A stretch of 64,000 nucleotides of DNA, taken from positions 1,054,001-1,118,000 of the forward strand of contig NZ_CP015986.1 of the NCBI RefSeq assembly GCF_001658005.1. Direction: 5' to 3'. Below are positions 55,313 through 63,305 of this stretch, in pieces (the stretch's first letter is position 1; the number at the start of each line of letters is the position of its first letter). The notes below the pieces were generated by a model. The model saw only the letters and a list, made by a program, of their open reading frames with translations, was not told the origin of the DNA and made no database searches. The stretch comes from Sphingobium sp. EP60837 (GTDB lineage: Bacteria > Pseudomonadota > Alphaproteobacteria > Sphingomonadales > Sphingomonadaceae). Both the position numbers and the translations under genes were made by a program.

Positions 55313-55469
55313 TGTCCGCAACTTGCGGAGCGGCGCTGGCCGAAGCGGCCATGGCGGGCGTCGTGAGGGCGGGAGGAGCGCTCGGCTGGAGGGCGAAGAC
55401 GCCAACTGTTCCCAGGACGAAACCGCCCAGGAAGCGCAGGAACAGGTCGGATTTCAGGAATGCCAACAT
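55299..55469 (-). CDS. 56-residue membrane protein coupled to msrA
   Basis: A short protein with one hydrophobic helix (about residues 9-28, FLRFLGGFVLGTVGVFALQ) and an Ala/Pro-rich tail. AAGGAAC precedes the ATG at 55469. The last 14 bases overlap the msrA start in another frame, so it is likely translated and coupled. No family is recognised. It may anchor or help the exported MsrA, which is inference. The frame is open further upstream but the start with a good ribosome-binding site is taken. Confidence 0.65.
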   Translation of the reverse strand: MLAFLKSDLFLRFLGGFVLGTVGVFALQPSAPPALTTPAMAASASAAPQVADNASL

Positions 55470-55727
55470 GGCGCTGTTCCTTTTTATCTTGGCCCGCAAC
55501 GGGATTAGCAGCGGGTAGCTTAGCCAGTCGTTAACAGGCGAAATTAGGTTGTTAATTGAAATGGGATATAATCGGCTACGCCCTCTCTGCAAGACGGCGC
55601 GCGGGAAAATAACCGTTTCCGATTGTGGCGTAATGGGAAGAACAGAGGCTGCTGCCGCAGTTTTCCTTCCGCCGCCATTTGCGAAGCAAAGCGGCCCCCC
55701 CATCTGTCGATGGGGAGGGTTGGGAGC

Positions 55728-56930
55728 TTATTTTAGAGCGGCGCAGGCTTCTTGGATGCGCTTGCACGCCCTGGCCAGCACCTCTTCCGATGTTGCATAG
55801 CTGATGCGGAAGGCAGGCGAGAGGCCAAAGGCCGCGCCGTGGACGGCGGCGACACGGGCTTCGTCGAGGAAATAGCCGATCAGCTTCTCATCGCTGTCGA
55901 TCAGCTGACCCTTAGGCGTGGTCTTGCCCATCACGCCGCTAGCGTCGGGATAGACGTAGAAGGCGCCTTCGGGCGTCGGGCAGTCGAGGCCCGGCGCGTC
56001 GTTGAGCATCGATACGACCATGTCGCGGCGGCGCTTGAAGGCCGCGTTGCGTTCCTCAAGGAAGTCCTGATCGCCGGTCAGCGCGGCGACGGCCGCGGCC
56101 TGGCTGATCGAGCAAGGGTTGGAAGTGGACTGCGACTGCAGCTTGCCCATCGCCTTGATGATCCATTCAGGGCCACCGGCAAAGCCGATGCGCCAGCCGG
56201 TCATGGAGAAAGCCTTAGAGCAGCCGTTGACCGTCAGCGTGCGCTCGTAGAGGTCCGGGCAGACCTGCGCGATGGTCGCGAAGGGCGTCGGCGCGTACCA
56301 GACATGCTCATACATGTCGTCCGTCATGATGAGCACCTGCGGGTGGCGGCGCAGCACTTCGCCCAGATCCTTGAGCTCGCTCGCCGAATAGGCCGCCCCC
56401 GAAGGGTTGGAGGGCGAGTTCAGGATCAGCCACTTGGTACGCGGCGTGATCGCGGCATCAAGCTGCTCGGCGGTGATCTTGTAACCCTGGCTCGCGGGAC
56501 CTTCTACGAAGACGGGCGTGCCGCCCGCGAAGTTCACGATATCGGGATAGCTGACCCAATAAGGCGCGGGAATGATGACTTCATCGCCCACATCGACGGT
56601 CGCGACGAGCGCGTTGAACAGGGTGTGCTTGCCGCCAGAGTTCACGCTGATCTGGCTGCGCTTGTAGGTAAGGCCGTTGTCACGGCTGAACTTGAAAGCG
56701 ACCGCGTCCTTGAGCTCGGCGGTGCCGTCCACATCGGTGTAGCGGGTCAAGTTCTTGCGGATCGCGGCGATGCCCGCTTCCTTGACGAAATCGGGCGTGT
56801 CGAAGTCGGGCTCGCCCGCCGAGAGACCAATAACATCGACGCCATCGGCTTTGAGGGCATTCACGCGCGCGCTCATCGCCAGGGTGGCGGAGGGCTGGAT
56901 GCGGCCGAGGGCAGCGGAAGTCTGGCTCAT
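55728..56930 (-). CDS. aspC: aspartate aminotransferase (class I, Ib-type)
   Basis: A 400-residue PLP enzyme that interconverts aspartate and oxaloacetate. GEPDFDTP, the NSPSNPSGAAYS substrate loop, DDMYEHVWY and the PLP-Lys in NGCSKAFSMTGWRIGFAGGP are present, typical of subgroup Ib as in Rhizobium AatA. ATG 56930 begins MSQTSAALGRIQPSATL; 39 open codons upstream are not conserved. A CCCCATC-TGTC-GATGGGG hairpin (55698-55715) lies just downstream. It stands alone. Confidence 0.95.
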   Translation of the reverse strand: MSQTSAALGRIQPSATLAMSARVNALKADGVDVIGLSAGEPDFDTPDFVKEAGIAAIRKNLTRYTDVDGTAELKDAVAFKFSRDNGLTYKRSQISVNSGGKHTLFNALVATVDVGDEVIIPAPYWVSYPDIVNFAGGTPVFVEGPASQGYKITAEQLDAAITPRTKWLILNSPSNPSGAAYSASELKDLGEVLRRHPQVLIMTDDMYEHVWYAPTPFATIAQVCPDLYERTLTVNGCSKAFSMTGWRIGFAGGPEWIIKAMGKLQSQSTSNPCSISQAAAVAALTGDQDFLEERNAAFKRRRDMVVSMLNDAPGLDCPTPEGAFYVYPDASGVMGKTTPKGQLIDSDEKLIGYFLDEARVAAVHGAAFGLSPAFRISYATSEEVLARACKRIQEACAALK

Positions 56931-57089
56931 CGTGACACTCTTTCTGAAGGATTGCCTAGAGTCCGCGTCAGGCGGACGGGGGCTCCTTAGTGCGCTATGG
57001 GTTTGGGGGCAACCGCCAGTTGGCGTGGGATGGCCCTTGCCTGCCATTCCAGCGAAAGCTGGGAGACGGGAGCTTAGGCAGCGTCAGGC

Positions 57090-57713
57090 TCACTTCACCA
57101 GCGAAGCGGCGACCATTCCCCGAGCGGCGTTGCCGATGAAGAAGCCATTTTCCAGATCATGGGGCTTCAATTCGCCCTCCACCGCCTCGCCCATGTCGAG
57201 GAGGCTGCGGCGAAGAACGCCGGGAAGGATACCGCGCGTCAAGGGCGGCGTCACCAGCTTGTCACCGCGCTCGACGAAAATCGAAGAGAAGCAGCCTTCG
57301 GTGAGAAAGCCATTGCGATCGGTCATCAGCACCTCATAGGTGCCGCCGCGCCGCAGGGCATCGCGGTAAACCGCGCGGTCAGTGGTCTTATGGACGAGCC
57401 GTGGGTCGTCGCCGGGAACCTCACGCGGCACGATCGAAACCTGCATGATCGCCTGGGGCCAGGTGCGATGTTCGCGCACCTCGATCGCGATCGAGCCACG
57501 GCGGGACACGAGCAGGCGCAGGCGGCTGCGTTCGCGCAGGCGGAAGGTCGCGGCCTGAAGTTCATTGCGCACGTCATGGCGGTCAAAGATGAAGTCCAGC
57601 GCAGTAGCGCTCGCCTTCAGCCGTTCAAGATGCAATTCCAGCAGCCTGATCCCGTCGATCGGATCGAAGGCCATGGTTTCGAGCAGGTCGAACCGTCCGT
57701 CAGCCAATGACAT
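57090..57713 (-). CDS. pabC: class IV aminotransferase, probable 4-amino-4-deoxychorismate lyase
   Basis: A 207-residue fold-type IV PLP enzyme. The PLP-Lys is in VHKTTDRAVYRDAL, and EVLMTDRNGFLTEGCFSSIFV and TRGILPGVLR match the PabC/BCAT family. It is short for the family and begins just where the PabC half of a fused PabB-PabC protein would. It lies 5 bases after pabB in another frame, so it should release p-aminobenzoate from aminodeoxychorismate for folate synthesis. A D-amino-acid or branched-chain aminotransferase is less likely given this position. Confidence 0.85.
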   Translation of the reverse strand: MSLADGRFDLLETMAFDPIDGIRLLELHLERLKASATALDFIFDRHDVRNELQAATFRLRERSRLRLLVSRRGSIAIEVREHRTWPQAIMQVSIVPREVPGDDPRLVHKTTDRAVYRDALRRGGTYEVLMTDRNGFLTEGCFSSIFVERGDKLVTPPLTRGILPGVLRRSLLDMGEAVEGELKPHDLENGFFIGNAARGMVAASLVK

Positions 57714-57718
57714 CGAAA

Positions 57719-58921
57719 CTATTCAAGCCCCCTTAGCCCAACTGTTCCTGCGGCGGTGAGAAAGCGCCCTTTGGCCAGGCATTCCGCCCATTCGGATGCC
57801 GCATCCGAGTCCGCGATGATGCCCGAACCCAATCCGAGGCGCCCCTCACTGCTGCCTTCTTCAACCCAAATGGTTCGAATGGCAACATTGAAGGCGGCAT
57901 CGCCATTGGGATCGATCCAGCCCATCGCGCCGGTATAGACGTCGCGCGGAAAAGCTTCGACCGCGTCGATGATCTCCATCGCCCGCACTTTGGGCGCGCC
58001 GGTGATCGAGCCGCAAGGAAAGAGGACGCGCAATATGTCGATCGGGCCAAGGCCGGGCAGCAGCCGCGCGCGGATGGTCGAAACCATCTGATGGACGGTA
58101 GGATAGGTTTCGACATGGAAGAGGTCGGGAACCGTCACCGTGCCTGCGCGCGCGACGCGGGAAAGGTCGTTGCGCAGCAGATCGACGATCATCAGATTTT
58201 CGGCGCGTTGTTTGGCGTCAGTCTCAAGCTGCTCCGCCAGCGCCGCATCGCGCGCCGGATCGACGGCGCGTCGCGCGGTGCCCTTCATTGGCCGGGCGGT
58301 GAGTTGGCCGCGCACATTGGTGAAGAACAGCTCCGGTGAAAAAGAGAGGATATTTTGCGCGCCGGTGCGGATGATGCCGCCATAGCCCGCGCGCTGCCGA
58401 GGGCGAATTGCGGCATAGAGCGCCATGACGTCGCCAGTGAAGCGTGTGGCGCAGGGGAAGGTCAGGTTCACCTGATAAATGTCGCCTGCGCGGATATATT
58501 CCTGCACGCTGTCGAAGGCGACCCGATAGGCCTGTTCGTCCACGAGCGGCCGGGGTGGCTCAATGCCTGCGGTGGCGGGATCGGGCAGGAGGTCCGGCAT
58601 CAGATCAGGATCGATCAAGCGATGACCTTCAAACAGGCCGAACCAGAGCAGCGGCATGGCGGGCGGGCGACCCTTTTGCCCGGCGGCGAGCTGGAGCAGC
58701 CGGTCCTCCAGCACCAGTCCCGCTTCATAGCTTATATAACCAGCGGCGTGCAGGCCCCTCTCTCCGGCTTCGGCGAGACGGTCGAGCGCGGGCTGCACAT
58801 CCTCAAGCCGGTGGGCGACGATAACGTCCACCGGGTCGCGATAGAGGCGCGCCGGGGCGGGATTACGCTCTCGCGCATCGTCGAATAGGACAAAGGCTTC
58901 GGAAGGACCCGGCAGTCGCAT
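57719..58921 (-). CDS. pabB: aminodeoxychorismate synthase component I
   Basis: A 400-residue chorismate-using enzyme. The C-terminal chorismate domain has GDIYQVNLTFPC, RPMKGTARRA, ENLMIVDLLRNDLSRV, GSITGAPKVRAMEIID and GSGIIADSDAASEW. It makes aminodeoxychorismate with a glutaminase subunit (PabA, not seen here). The N-terminal 120 residues are a shorter beta-rich part. The stop TAG is 5 bases before the pabC start. Confidence 0.93.
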   Translation of the reverse strand: MRLPGPSEAFVLFDDARERNPAPARLYRDPVDVIVAHRLEDVQPALDRLAEAGERGLHAAGYISYEAGLVLEDRLLQLAAGQKGRPPAMPLLWFGLFEGHRLIDPDLMPDLLPDPATAGIEPPRPLVDEQAYRVAFDSVQEYIRAGDIYQVNLTFPCATRFTGDVMALYAAIRPRQRAGYGGIIRTGAQNILSFSPELFFTNVRGQLTARPMKGTARRAVDPARDAALAEQLETDAKQRAENLMIVDLLRNDLSRVARAGTVTVPDLFHVETYPTVHQMVSTIRARLLPGLGPIDILRVLFPCGSITGAPKVRAMEIIDAVEAFPRDVYTGAMGWIDPNGDAAFNVAIRTIWVEEGSSEGRLGLGSGIIADSDAASEWAECLAKGRFLTAAGTVGLRGLE

Positions 58922-59028
58922 CGCGCCCTCTTAACAGCCTTTTGGAGAGGCGAAAGGGTCATGGGCGCTTTATCCATGGCTTGATCCATGGGTTGCGCAC
59001 CCTCTCGCTTGACCATAGGGACGGGCGC

Positions 59029-59424
59029 ATGAGCAACCACCCTGCCGCAGACATCGCCGAACGGCCGCTTCGCCCCGCATTGACGCGAGCGCTGCGGGGA
59101 CGTTGCCCGGCGTGCGGCGAAGGGGCGATGTTCGCTGGCTTTCTGAAGCCCAGTGCGGCGTGCGAGGCGTGCGGGCAGCCATGGGACTTGTCGCGGGCGG
59201 ATGATTTTCCCGCCTATATCGTCATCCTGCTGTTGGGGCACATTTTGGTGCCGCTGATGATCGAGGTGAACAGCGCGCTGGCGATCCCGCTGGGGGTGCA
59301 GGCGGCGCTATGGCCTGGGCTGGCGGTGGTGTTGGCTGCGATCATGATCCAGCCGGTGAAAGGCGCGGTGATCACCTTTCAATGGGCGCGGCGGATGGAT
59401 GGGTTCGCACAGACGAAGGGCTGA
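59029..59424 (+). CDS. DUF983 membrane protein
   Basis: A 131-residue protein with a zinc-ribbon-like CPACGEG and CEACGQP followed by FPAYIVILLLGHILVPLMIE and a second hydrophobic helix. DUF983 proteins are common in alphaproteobacteria, some near cytochrome oxidase genes; their role is unknown. The ATG at 59029 is chosen; the open frame starts 29 codons earlier at 58942. It diverges from pabB. Confidence 0.87.
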   Translation: MSNHPAADIAERPLRPALTRALRGRCPACGEGAMFAGFLKPSAACEACGQPWDLSRADDFPAYIVILLLGHILVPLMIEVNSALAIPLGVQAALWPGLAVVLAAIMIQPVKGAVITFQWARRMDGFAQTKG

Positions 59425-59470
59425 ATACGCTCCGTTCGGTCAGGCAGGGTCGATAACGGAAAGAGCGGGA

Positions 59471-59500
59471 CGGTTTCTCGACTTCGCTCGAAACGAACGG
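59471..59500. repeat. copy of the dispersed TTCTCGACTTCGCTC repeat
   Basis: cggtttctcgacttcgctcg followed by aaacgaacgg. Best copy in the window; matched by 42026-42055 and the reverse complement of 23600-23628. It lies between convergent DUF983 and thioesterase genes. Confidence 0.65.
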
Positions 59501-59557
59501 AGATTTGAGCGCGAACCAGTAAGCCCTTTTTTTGGCACCCAGCTCGCTAGAGATGAC

Positions 59558-59995
59558 TTACGCCGGTTTGCGTAGGAAATTGCGTTCCATCGCTTCGCGC
59601 AGGCTAGCATCGATGACGCGGCGGCCTTCCGAACCGTGGGTGACGACTGTGGTGTCGCAGGTGGCGACGCAGACGCCCTTCTGGAAGGCGGCGGAGCTGA
59701 CCGTCCAGCTTGTGCGACCGATATGGCCGATGCCGCAATGCACCTCGAACGGATAGGGGAAGTGCGATTCCTCAACGAAGTTCAGCGACACGGCGGCGAC
59801 CAGCCAGCGCACGCCCTGTTCCTGGGGATGACGGCCAAGATGATGATGAAAGCGGATGCGGGCGGTTTCGAAGATGCCGGAGATGGCCACATTGTTGATG
59901 TGGCCCATCGTGTCGATATCCTGGAAGCGCGTGTCCATGCTGGTGATGAAGCTGTAGGCTTCGGGGCTCAAGCGCCAGGATTCGGGTTTTGCCAT
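59558..59995 (-). CDS. acyl-CoA thioesterase, hot-dog fold (4HBT type)
   Basis: A 145-residue hot-dog protein. QDIDTMGHINNVAISGIFETAR contains the active-site Asp and conserved His-Ile-Asn-Asn of the 4-hydroxybenzoyl-CoA thioesterase group. Size is standard for the family. Substrate unknown. ATG 59995 starts MAKPESWRL. It diverges from the cytochrome b561 gene across about 216 bases in which I see no gene. Confidence 0.87.
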   Translation of the reverse strand: MAKPESWRLSPEAYSFITSMDTRFQDIDTMGHINNVAISGIFETARIRFHHHLGRHPQEQGVRWLVAAVSLNFVEESHFPYPFEVHCGIGHIGRTSWTVSSAAFQKGVCVATCDTTVVTHGSEGRRVIDASLREAMERNFLRKPA

Positions 59996-60211
59996 GTCCT
60001 GCTTTCCAACCAGTTATATCCTAAAGGCTCTTAGCCAGTGCGGGCGGCGATGCAATCGCCGCAGGAAAATTGGCCAAACTGCGACCTTTTTGACACAGGC
60101 GATGTTAGCTGCAGCGCAAAAAGGAACGCTGTGTTTCCGCTTGCAGCCATGGACTTTGACCCGGCGGTTTCATAGCGTTGGCGGATCTGCCTTACCCTCG
60201 GTCGAGGACCT

Positions 60212-61438
60212 ATGCGCCGCTACAGCCTTATCGCCATCTTCCTCCACTGGGCGATCGCCGCCCTCCTGGCTTTTCAGATCGCCGTCGGGTCGGCGCTGGA
60301 GGATTTGGGCGCGCGGGGCTTCGCGCTTTTCCAGCTGCACAAGTCGATTGGCATCACGATTCTGGCGCTGACGGTCGCGCGCGTGGTCGTGCGCTATACA
60401 AGGCCGCGTCCGGCGCCCGTCGAGGGCGGCTGGCAGGGCGCATTGGCGAAGGGGGTGCATGGCGGGCTGTACCTCTTCATGCTGGGCGCGCCGCTGACCG
60501 GGTGGGCGCTGGTATCGACGGCCAAGGTCAAGGTGCCGACGCTGGTCTTCGGGATCATCCCCCTGCCCCATCTTCCTTTGCCAGCCGGAGCGAATGACCC
60601 GGCCCTGGCGGCGCATGCACTGCTGGCCTGGGTCGGCATCGCCTTGTTTGCGCTGCATGTCGCGGGCGCGTTGCGGCACCACATATTGCTGCGTGACGGC
60701 CTGCTGTGGCGAATGATGCCGGCGCGATCGCCGCTGCTGCTGGTGGCGCTACCCGGCCTGATGGCGGCCGGCTTCCTGCTGGGGCGTCTCATCCTGCCTG
60801 CGCCTGCGCCAAAGGCTGCAGCCGCGCAGGAAAAGATCCTCACGGTCGAGGAACAGTCGCCGACCGATACAACCGCTGTGGCCGACAATGCCGTGAATGC
60901 AGCGCCTCCGGCCGAAGTGGAGAATAGTGCAGCCGAGCCGGTGGGACCGCCGCCCGCCTGGACCGTGCAGCCGGGCGGAACCATCGGCTTTTCGGTGGGC
61001 AATGGCGGCGACACGATCCGGGGCAGCTTCTCCAGATGGACGGCGAAGATTGTGATGGACCCCGACCATCCTGAAACCGCCGACCTTCGCGTCGAGATCG
61101 ATCTGGCGAGCGCGAGCGTGGGGGATGCCTATCAGGACGGCATGCTTGCAGGGGACGAGTTTTTCGGCGTGGCCGCGCATCCCAAGGCGGTCTTCACGGT
61201 CAAGGGCGCGGAAAAGACCGGCGCGAACAGCTACCGCGCGTCGGGAACGCTGACCTTGAAGGGGGCGAGCGAGCCGCAGGCCATTCGCTTCACCCTGTCC
61301 GGCGCGGGCGCAAAGCGGAAGGTATCGGGCTCAGCCAGCATCGCGCGCGCCGCCTTTGGCGTCGGCAATGGTGAAAGCAGCACGGGCCTGGACCCCAAGG
61401 TAGCGCTCAATTTCCGGTTCAATGCGAAGGCCGAATAA
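60212..61438 (+). CDS. cytochrome b561-YceI fusion protein
   Basis: A 408-residue two-part protein. Residues 1-175 are a di-haem cytochrome b561-like membrane domain (four helices; haem His in FLHWAIAALL, QLHKSIGI, VHGGLYLFML and LFALHVAGALRHH). A fifth hydrophobic stretch (about 178-195) and an Ala/Pro/Glu linker (about 198-250) lead to a YceI domain (about 250-408: TIGFSVGNGGDTIRGSFSRWTAKI, DLRVEIDLASASVGD, GDEFFGVAAHPKAVF). YceI proteins bind isoprenoid or fatty lipids in the periplasm. Fusion suggests electron exchange with a lipid-bound quinone, which is inference. Confidence 0.9.
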   Translation: MRRYSLIAIFLHWAIAALLAFQIAVGSALEDLGARGFALFQLHKSIGITILALTVARVVVRYTRPRPAPVEGGWQGALAKGVHGGLYLFMLGAPLTGWALVSTAKVKVPTLVFGIIPLPHLPLPAGANDPALAAHALLAWVGIALFALHVAGALRHHILLRDGLLWRMMPARSPLLLVALPGLMAAGFLLGRLILPAPAPKAAAAQEKILTVEEQSPTDTTAVADNAVNAAPPAEVENSAAEPVGPPPAWTVQPGGTIGFSVGNGGDTIRGSFSRWTAKIVMDPDHPETADLRVEIDLASASVGDAYQDGMLAGDEFFGVAAHPKAVFTVKGAEKTGANSYRASGTLTLKGASEPQAIRFTLSGAGAKRKVSGSASIARAAFGVGNGESSTGLDPKVALNFRFNAKAE

Positions 61439-61480
61439 GCGGGCATGGATTTGCCGCCGCGCTTATGCCAAAGCGCGAGC

Positions 61481-62599
61481 ATGAGCGACCAGCCGCAAAA
61501 TGTCCGCATCGAGGATGGAGTCTTTCTAGGCTTCGTGCTGCTGGTGTCGGTCGGTTTCGCGCTGGTGATCGAGCCGTTTTTCGCGGCGATCCTGTGGGGC
61601 GTGATCGCCGCAATCCTGTTTGGGCCGGTGAACCAGAATCTGCTGCGGCAGATGCCGGGTCGGCGCAACAGCGCGGCGGGGCTGACGTTGCTGCTGATCG
61701 TTGCGGTCGTTATTTTGCCCGCGATCATCCTGGCCGTCGCGTTGGTGCAGGAAGCTACGCTCTTCTACGGCAAGGTGCAGTCGGGCGAGATCAATATCGC
61801 GCATACATTCTATCAGTTCCAGGCGCGGTTGCCGGACTGGGCGTCGGCGATGCTGGCGCGGGTGGGCATCACCAATTTCGCGACGGTGCGCGAGGCGCTG
61901 AGCCAGGGGATCGCCAACAGTTTCCGGTCGGTGGCGGCGCAGGTGTTCCAGATCGGGCAGAGCGCGTTCAGCTTCTTCGTGGCGTTGAGCGTGACGCTCT
62001 ACCTCACTTTCTTCCTGCTGCGGGACGGGCCTGCGCTGGCGGCGCGGCTGGACCGGGCGGCGCCGCTGCGCTCCACGCACAGGCGCGCGCTGATGGAGCA
62101 GTTCGTCGTCGTCACCCGCGCCACCATCAAGGGCAGCGTTGTCGTCGCCATCGTCCAGGGGATGATCGGAGGCGTGGTCTTCTGGGCGCTGGGGCTGCAG
62201 GGGCCGCTGCTCTGGGGCGTGCTGATGGGCTGCTTCTCGTTGATCCCAGCCGTCGGAACGGGGCTCGTCTGGGTGCCGGTCGCGCTCTATCTGCTGGCGA
62301 CGGGAGCGGTGGTCAAGGGCATTATCCTGATCGTCTGCGGCCTGTTCATCATCGGCATGATCGACAATCTGTTGCGCCCGATCCTGGTTGGACGCGACAC
62401 CCGTATCCCAGACTATGTGGTGCTGATCACCACGCTGGGCGGGATCGACATGTTCGGGTTCAACGGCATCGTCATCGGCCCGGTGATCGCAGCCCTGTTC
62501 ATCGCCACTTGGAACATCGTAACGCGGATGCGCACCGGCAACGGCATTGAAGGGCCCCTTACCCAGGAAGAGCCGCTACCCCCTGCCCCTGCTCCATGA
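61481..62599 (+). CDS. AI-2E family (PerM/YdiK-type) transporter
   Basis: A 372-residue membrane protein of the AI-2 exporter-like family with about eight hydrophobic segments. Conserved region: MIGGVVFWALGLQGPLLWGVLMGCFSLIPAVGTGLVWVPVALY and VVLITTLGGIDMFGFNGIVIGP. Family members vary (AI-2 export, Na+/H+ antiport), so the substrate is not known. The ATG at 61481 is used; the frame is open 12 codons earlier. It follows the b561-YceI gene by 42 bases. Confidence 0.9.
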   Translation: MSDQPQNVRIEDGVFLGFVLLVSVGFALVIEPFFAAILWGVIAAILFGPVNQNLLRQMPGRRNSAAGLTLLLIVAVVILPAIILAVALVQEATLFYGKVQSGEINIAHTFYQFQARLPDWASAMLARVGITNFATVREALSQGIANSFRSVAAQVFQIGQSAFSFFVALSVTLYLTFFLLRDGPALAARLDRAAPLRSTHRRALMEQFVVVTRATIKGSVVVAIVQGMIGGVVFWALGLQGPLLWGVLMGCFSLIPAVGTGLVWVPVALYLLATGAVVKGIILIVCGLFIIGMIDNLLRPILVGRDTRIPDYVVLITTLGGIDMFGFNGIVIGPVIAALFIATWNIVTRMRTGNGIEGPLTQEEPLPPAPAP

Positions 62600-62637
62600 T
62601 AGGTTGAGGAGGCCCACGACTCCACAGGAGGGAGATG

Positions 62638-63300
62638 ATGGCACTCTCGATCGGCAGCAAGGCCCCCGACTTCACCGCGCAGACCACGCAAGGGCAGATC
62701 AGCTTTCATGAATGGCTGGGCGACAGTTGGGGCATCATTTTTTCACACCCCAAGGATTTCACCCCGGTCTGCACGACCGAACTGGGCTATCTCGCGCGGC
62801 TGACGCCGGAATTCGAGAAGCGCAATTGCAAGGTGATCGGCCTGTCGGTCGATCCCGTCGGCAATCATGAGCGCTGGTTGGGCGACATAAGGTCCGCGAC
62901 CGGCGGCGATGTCACCTATCCCATCATCGGCGATAGCGACCTTAAGGTAGCCAAGCTCTACGAGATGCTGCCTGCCGAGTCAGGCGATACGTCCGAGGGG
63001 CGAACGGCAGCGGACAATCAGACGGTGCGAACGGTCTATCTGATCGGTCCCGACAAACTGATCAAGGCGATGCTGAGCTATCCCATGAGCAGCGGGCGCA
63101 ACTTTGACGAGGTGCTGCGCCTGCTCGACAGCTGCCAGCTCACCGCCAAGCACAAGGTCGCTACGCCGGTGAATTGGAAATGGGGCGAGGATGTAATTAT
63201 CGTACCGTCCGTGTCGGATGAGGAAGCAAAGGAGCGTTTCCCGGACGGGTGGAACAGCGTCACGCCCTATTTGCGGGTCGTGCCACAGCCTCAGGAATAG
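62638..63300 (+). CDS. 1-Cys peroxiredoxin (Prx6/AhpC-TSA type)
   Basis: A 220-residue thiol peroxidase. Active-site FSHPKDFTPVCTTELGYLARL has the peroxidatic Cys at about residue 45 with Thr two to five residues before it and a distal Arg. A long C-terminal domain without a resolving Cys in the usual place fits the 1-Cys Prx6 group. Start at ATG 62638 (AGGAGG 6 bases upstream) is better than 62635. It is followed after 5 bases by an MBL-fold hydrolase and probably shares its transcript. Confidence 0.93.
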   Translation: MALSIGSKAPDFTAQTTQGQISFHEWLGDSWGIIFSHPKDFTPVCTTELGYLARLTPEFEKRNCKVIGLSVDPVGNHERWLGDIRSATGGDVTYPIIGDSDLKVAKLYEMLPAESGDTSEGRTAADNQTVRTVYLIGPDKLIKAMLSYPMSSGRNFDEVLRLLDSCQLTAKHKVATPVNWKWGEDVIIVPSVSDEEAKERFPDGWNSVTPYLRVVPQPQE

Positions 63301-63305
63301 GCGCC

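Noticed and set aside
55698..55715. Hairpin CCCCATC-TGTC-GATGGGG as terminator of aspC
   Set aside because: The stem is sound but no T-run follows in the leftward direction, so a terminator is not supported.
55752..56990. 412-residue open frame opposite the aspartate aminotransferase
   Set aside because: Antisense to a well-supported gene and lacking any recognisable motif.
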